A DNA stretch of 64,000 bases. It comes from a bacterium (GTDB lineage Bacteria > Campylobacterota > Campylobacteria > Campylobacterales > Sulfurovaceae). Made by a program: the position numbers and the translations under genes. Numbering within the stretch: the first letter of the stretch is position 1; each line of letters starts with the position of its first letter. Location of the stretch: NCBI GenBank assembly GCA_018822805.1, contig JAHJJU010000097.1, forward strand, positions 1 through 64,000, written 5' to 3'. The notes beneath the pieces are model-generated. The model searched no databases. It was not told where the DNA came from and saw nothing but the letters and a program-made list of their open reading frames with translations. This document shows, piece by piece, positions 60,954-64,000 of this stretch.

Positions 60954-61676
60954 ATGACAAAAACATTAAGTTCAAGCATCGTAATACTTTTAGCAACACT
61001 TTCATTTTCAGCCTGTGGAGGTGGCTCATCTCAATCAGGAACAAGTACGTATGCTGATGATGGATACACAAAAGAGACGACACCTATTGTCGTCACTGAT
61101 GCAATAAATGCAGAAAAGAGTACACTCTCTCAAGCGTTAAAAGACTCCATTACCTATATGTACAACGAAGAGAAATTGGCAAAAGATGTTTACTTAAATA
61201 TTTATGCCCTGCAACCTCTAAGACAGCTTTATAACATTGCTAGTAAATCGGAAGTAAAACATGAAGAGGCTGTTAATGATTTAGCGATTAAATATGACCT
61301 TAACATCACGCTTTATCCTGATACGGAAGTTCCTTATGATGAAGCCTCTTTAAACCTTTATGGAAGTGGTCAATTCCCTGTTGTAAAGATTCAAGAGCTC
61401 TATGACATGCTCTACGACAAAGGAATTCAATCTCAACAAGATGCTTTAGAAGTAGGATGTTTGGTCGAGGTAACCGATATTGATGATTTGGATATCCACA
61501 TTACCCAAGCTACCGACTCTAATGCATCAGATGTTTTAGCCGTGTTCGACTTTTTACGTGATGGAAGTTACAAGCACTACTGGGCATTTGATAAAGGGTT
61601 AAAAAGTATGGGCATCACCGAGGGATGTTGTTCTTTAGGAACAGAGTATTGTCACCCTGAGTACCCTCAAAACTAA
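60954..61676 (+). CDS. DUF2202 lipoprotein
   Basis: A 240-residue lipoprotein (lipobox FSAC followed by GGG, Cys at about residue 21) with the same four-helix DUF2202 domain (MYNEEKLAKDVYLNIY, SEVKHEEAVNDLA, ALEVGCLVEVTDIDDL) and a C-terminal cysteine cluster (EGCCSLGTEYCHP). It is a diverged tandem paralogue of the preceding gene, one soluble and one membrane-anchored. Ferritin-like metal chemistry in the periplasm is plausible, not shown. Confidence 0.85.
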   Translation: MTKTLSSSIVILLATLSFSACGGGSSQSGTSTYADDGYTKETTPIVVTDAINAEKSTLSQALKDSITYMYNEEKLAKDVYLNIYALQPLRQLYNIASKSEVKHEEAVNDLAIKYDLNITLYPDTEVPYDEASLNLYGSGQFPVVKIQELYDMLYDKGIQSQQDALEVGCLVEVTDIDDLDIHITQATDSNASDVLAVFDFLRDGSYKHYWAFDKGLKSMGITEGCCSLGTEYCHPEYPQN

Positions 61677-61715
61677 AATAAGGTATAATCTGATTAAACA
61701 TCAAAAGGAGCATCT

Positions 61716-62228
61716 GTGAAATCATTTAAAGTACTATGTTTATCTTTGATGCTCTTCTCTTTGACACTCTTTGCCCAAGAAGCAACAGAGCAAACTCAGA
61801 TAGAGACAGAGGTTGTGAAAGAGCCTACAAGTACCGTTGAAACTGAAACAAGTACTACAGAAAACGTCAATGAAATTAAAGAAGAATTGTCTACGGAAAA
61901 TGTCGAGACAAAAAGTGTTCAACTAAATGAAACGGATTCTATAACAACATTAATTGCTCAAATTAAAGTTGCAAAAGTTGAAGATAAACACTTACTAATG
62001 AATCAACTCAAAGTTCAATTACGACAAATGAACAAAGAGAGCCGACACAAAGCAATGATGGAGTTAAAAAAATCTTTTGCTTCACAAGGAAATGGTCAGC
62101 ACAAACACCAATCGCAACAAAACCTACAAGAGCAACAGTCTAAACATCAACCCCAGTACCGACAACTTCGTAACGGGCAAGGTCAAGGGGTCGGTCGTGG
62201 CAATGGGCAAGGAAATGGTCATAAGTGA
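61716..62228 (+). CDS. Secreted low-complexity Gln/Gly-rich protein
   Basis: A 170-residue protein with a signal peptide (cleavage near LFAQE, about residue 20), a Thr/Glu-rich segment (about 22-70), a charged helical segment (about 80-125) and a Gln/His/Gly-rich tail (NGQGQGVGRGNGQGNGHK). No family recognised; the tail resembles that of the EF-hand protein at 44.4 kb. Start GTG 61716 with AAAGGAG; a TATAAT at 61684 gives it its own promoter. Confidence 0.7.
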   Translation: MKSFKVLCLSLMLFSLTLFAQEATEQTQIETEVVKEPTSTVETETSTTENVNEIKEELSTENVETKSVQLNETDSITTLIAQIKVAKVEDKHLLMNQLKVQLRQMNKESRHKAMMELKKSFASQGNGQHKHQSQQNLQEQQSKHQPQYRQLRNGQGQGVGRGNGQGNGHK

Positions 62229-62230
62229 GT

Positions 62231-62252
62231 AAGTACCTGACCATAATTAATG
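62231..62252. repeat. Half copy of the 13.65-kb palindrome
   Basis: AAGTACCTGACC followed by ATAATTAATG matches the left arm at 13653-13674 with one substitution. As at the pelB end, it lies directly after a gene stop codon (62226-62228). Confidence 0.75.
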
Positions 62253-62293
62253 TGTCACACTCTCAGGACAGTAACCAGAGGATCCCTCCTTAC

Positions 62294-62719
62294 TTATTTA
62301 ATTTTGATTGATTTTGGTTTTAACTTCTCTTCTTTTTGAAGCTCTATTACCAATTGCCCATCATTAAGTTCTGCTGAGATTTTCTCTCGGTCTACCCCTT
62401 CAGGTAAGGTAAACTTACGCTCTATCCGTCCGAAAGCACTTTCACAGAGGTAGTAATCCTCTTTTTTTACCTCTTTTTTCATTTGACGCGTACCCGATAC
62501 ACTTAAAAGATTACCATCAATATCTACTTTGATGTCCTCTTTTTTAATACCCGGCATATCTATCTCTATATGAAAATCTCCGTTATCTGTTTTAGCCAAG
62601 TTCAGAAACGGAAGATGACTGGCTACATTGTCTAACACTTCACTAGCCTTCTCGATTCCTTGCTCAACACCTTTTTCAATCTCTGAACCTATTTTTTTGA
62701 CATTTTTTACAATTTCCAC
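62294..62719 (-). CDS. Small heat-shock protein (Hsp20), copy 1
   Basis: A 141-residue protein with an alpha-crystallin domain (DFHIEIDMPGIKKEDIKVDI, FTLPEGVDREKISAELNDG, LVIELQK) and a C-terminal KPKSIKIK. The N-terminal region is helical (VEQGIEKASEVLDNV). It is an ATP-independent holdase. It lies 10 bases after the second Hsp20 gene and is cotranscribed with it; the two are paralogues with differing N-termini, which usually means different oligomers or partners. Confidence 0.93.
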   Translation of the reverse strand: MEIVKNVKKIGSEIEKGVEQGIEKASEVLDNVASHLPFLNLAKTDNGDFHIEIDMPGIKKEDIKVDIDGNLLSVSGTRQMKKEVKKEDYYLCESAFGRIERKFTLPEGVDREKISAELNDGQLVIELQKEEKLKPKSIKIK

Positions 62720-62729
62720 AACCTACTCC

Positions 62730-63179
62730 TTAGTTTATTTTAATACGTTTGATTTTTTCAACTTCACTCTTTTCAAGCTTTGGAATGGTGACTTCCAATA
62801 CCCCATCTTTTGACTCGGCATGAATATTTTCTACATCAACCCCTTCAGGTAGTGTAAAACTACGTTTGAACTCACCATAGAAACTCTCTACTTTATAATA
62901 GTTCTCTTCTTTTAGTTCTTCTTTTAGCTTTTTCTCACCGGAGATAACAATCTTATTCTCTTCGATACCTACTTTAATGTCCTCTTTTTTGACACCCGGT
63001 AAATCAACTTCTACATGATAAGCATACTCACCCTCTCGTGTATTGACAGCCGGAGTAAATCCATACTTATCCTCTACACTCTGTGCTGTTTCAATATTGC
63101 TTAACATAGAATTAAACAAATCAAAACTTCGTCTAAAATCATTGAATGAATCTCTTGGTCTATAACGTGTAACTAGCAT
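62730..63179 (-). CDS. Small heat-shock protein (Hsp20), copy 2
   Basis: A 149-residue protein with an alpha-crystallin domain (YHVEVDLPGVKKEDIKVGI, FTLPEGVDVENIHAESKDG, LEVTIPK) and the usual aromatic N-terminal arm (RDSFNDFRRSFDLFNSML). The C-terminal IxI-like tail IKRIKIN fits assembly contacts. It is first in a two-gene heat-shock unit with AAAGGAAC upstream. A palindrome at 63265-63280 lies about 85 bases upstream and might be an operator. Confidence 0.94.
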   Translation of the reverse strand: MLVTRYRPRDSFNDFRRSFDLFNSMLSNIETAQSVEDKYGFTPAVNTREGEYAYHVEVDLPGVKKEDIKVGIEENKIVISGEKKLKEELKEENYYKVESFYGEFKRSFTLPEGVDVENIHAESKDGVLEVTIPKLEKSEVEKIKRIKIN

Positions 63180-63264
63180 AACAGTTCCTTTTTTAACAAA
63201 TTATTACCTAAACAATTTATGATTTAGATAGGTTGTAATCTTAGTCTATTTGATGCATTTTGTC

Positions 63265-63280
63265 TGCCACTAAAGTGGCA
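63265..63280. promoter_or_regulatory. Inverted repeat upstream of the Hsp20 genes
   Basis: TGCCAC-TAAA-GTGGCA, perfect 6-bp arms. It lies between a minus-strand gene stop (63293) and the Hsp20 start (63179). It may be a weak terminator or an operator; it does not match the CIRCE or HAIR heat-shock elements. Confidence 0.4.
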
Positions 63281-63292
63281 AAAGTAGGTATT

Positions 63293-63886
63293 TTACTTAG
63301 AATCAAGGTCTTTAAAATTTGATCTTCGCTTTTCTATCTCTTTTCTATAGCGATTGTAATCTCCAAAATCAAAAAAACTATTGTACCTTGAGTGCATATC
63401 TTTGAGTCCTCTTGCATGTTTAATCGGACACCAAAACTGTTCTGTTCGTGCTGCAATTTCACGTACATAGCCAATAACACCGTTAAAGTATTCACAATAA
63501 AGACAATTCATTCTTTCTACTTTGTCGAGATAAAAAAGGTTGTATCGGTCTAAAACCACATAATCCGAACGTTTCACTTTAGGAATTTTATAGATAGGAA
63601 AACAGACAAACTGATAAATCGTTACACAAACATCAATAATGAATGCAGGAATAATCATCATCCATATAAAAGGCATGGTAATAATGGTCAAAATAGGAAG
63701 GCTAGAAAGATACCTAAACGAACCCACCACTTTGGCTCTACCTTCATTGATTACTTCTTGTTCAAATTTTACTTTTTTATTTTTTATATGGTAAAAAAAC
63801 TCTTGCTCTTTTTCTTTAAATTCATCTATGAGTTCATCTTCAAGCCTCTGTATCTCTTCTAAAATTTCATCCATTCTACTGTTCAT
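63293..63886 (-). CDS. Conserved membrane-associated protein with Cys motifs
   Basis: A 197-residue protein with an N-terminal coiled coil (about 4-45), two hydrophobic segments (about 58-95) and a C-terminal conserved region with cysteines MNCLYCEYFNG and EQFWCPIKHA. I have seen this conserved pattern in hypothetical proteins of many proteobacteria, but no function is known to me; the CxxC plus late Cys/His could bind a metal. The start overlaps the stop of the Crp-type gene (ATGA), so they are translationally coupled. Confidence 0.75.
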   Translation of the reverse strand: MNSRMDEILEEIQRLEDELIDEFKEKEQEFFYHIKNKKVKFEQEVINEGRAKVVGSFRYLSSLPILTIITMPFIWMMIIPAFIIDVCVTIYQFVCFPIYKIPKVKRSDYVVLDRYNLFYLDKVERMNCLYCEYFNGVIGYVREIAARTEQFWCPIKHARGLKDMHSRYNSFFDFGDYNRYRKEIEKRRSNFKDLDSK

Positions 63887-64000
63887 TTATTTAACCTTTC
63901 AAGTAATTCGTGTCTGTTTCTTAAACGTATATTTTTACGGTCTACTTCAATAATGTTGGCTTTTTTAAGCTCTTGAATATGACGATTGATCACTTTTCTA
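63883..64000 (-). CDS. C-terminal end of a Crp/Fnr-type regulator (partial)
   Basis: The last 38 codons of a gene entering from the right edge: RKVINRHIQELKKANIIEVD then RKNIRLRNRHELLERLNK. This is the recognition helix and closing wing of a Crp/Fnr-type winged helix-turn-helix. The sensor domain lies outside the window. Its stop overlaps the start of the next gene. The family call rests on this short end only. Confidence 0.7.
   Translation of the reverse strand, partial: RKVINRHIQELKKANIIEVDRKNIRLRNRHELLERLNK

Overview
The window is AT-rich, gene-dense DNA in which almost every recognisable protein looks like one from a free-living member of the Campylobacterota (Sulfurimonas/Sulfurovum/Arcobacter-like). 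The evidence is the codon style, a DUF1104 protein, a class I two-subunit fumarase, flavocytochrome c/sulfide dehydrogenase genes, several OmpR-type two-component systems and heme c proteins. The exact genus cannot be fixed from the sequence alone. No rRNA, tRNA or CRISPR array was seen.

Layout. 0.3-1.3 kb: a stand-alone FAD/NAD(P) oxidoreductase. 1.5-13.7 kb: a complete Pel exopolysaccharide operon in the order pelC-D-E-F-G-A-B. 13.7-16.5 kb: a NosL-like copper protein, a small membrane protein, an FtsX-like ABC permease with no ATPase beside it, and a convergent hypothetical gene. 16.7-25.6 kb: a metabolic block with three malate dehydrogenase paralogues, an ETF:quinone oxidoreductase, a fused EtfB-EtfA protein and fumarase alpha/beta. 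25.6-26.3 kb: a gene-poor junction with three covarying hairpins and the remnant of an IS630-type transposase. 26.3-37.5 kb: a phosphatase, a cytochrome/two-component/cytochrome operon, a TolC-MFP-RND efflux system carrying a MazF toxin-antitoxin insertion, and an M23 peptidase. 37.5-45.3 kb: signalling genes, a porin-like/binding-protein/kinase operon, a universal stress protein and Ca-binding envelope proteins. 45.3-48.5 kb: small accessory genes including orphan antitoxins between dispersed repeats. 48.6-57.1 kb: a Cus/Czc-type heavy-metal efflux operon divergent from a heme lipoprotein plus sulfide-dehydrogenase-type flavoprotein. 57.3-64 kb: a GNAT-type toxin-antitoxin pair, a third two-component system, a probable septoil-knot protein, two DUF2202 proteins, two Hsp20 genes and the end of a Crp-type regulator.

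How parts may work together. The strongest unexplained signal is regulatory. At least ten promoters share one exact 33-nt layout: two related hexamers 11 bp apart, then 10 bp, then a -10 hexamer. This is what an OmpR/PhoB-type activator replacing the -35 contact would need, and three such regulators are encoded here. The sites fall into sub-families that join both RND pumps and the heme operons (ATTCAC/GTTAAC type), a set of envelope proteins, two of them with Ca-binding repeats (AGTAAC type), and mdh1 (TGTTTC type). The second strong signal is metabolic: the fused ETF carries signatures of the NADH-binding ETF class and sits with a quinone oxidoreductase among malate dehydrogenases and fumarase. 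This suggests an electron-transfer module tied to the malate/fumarate part of a (possibly reductive) TCA cycle. Both ideas are inferences from sequence and context.
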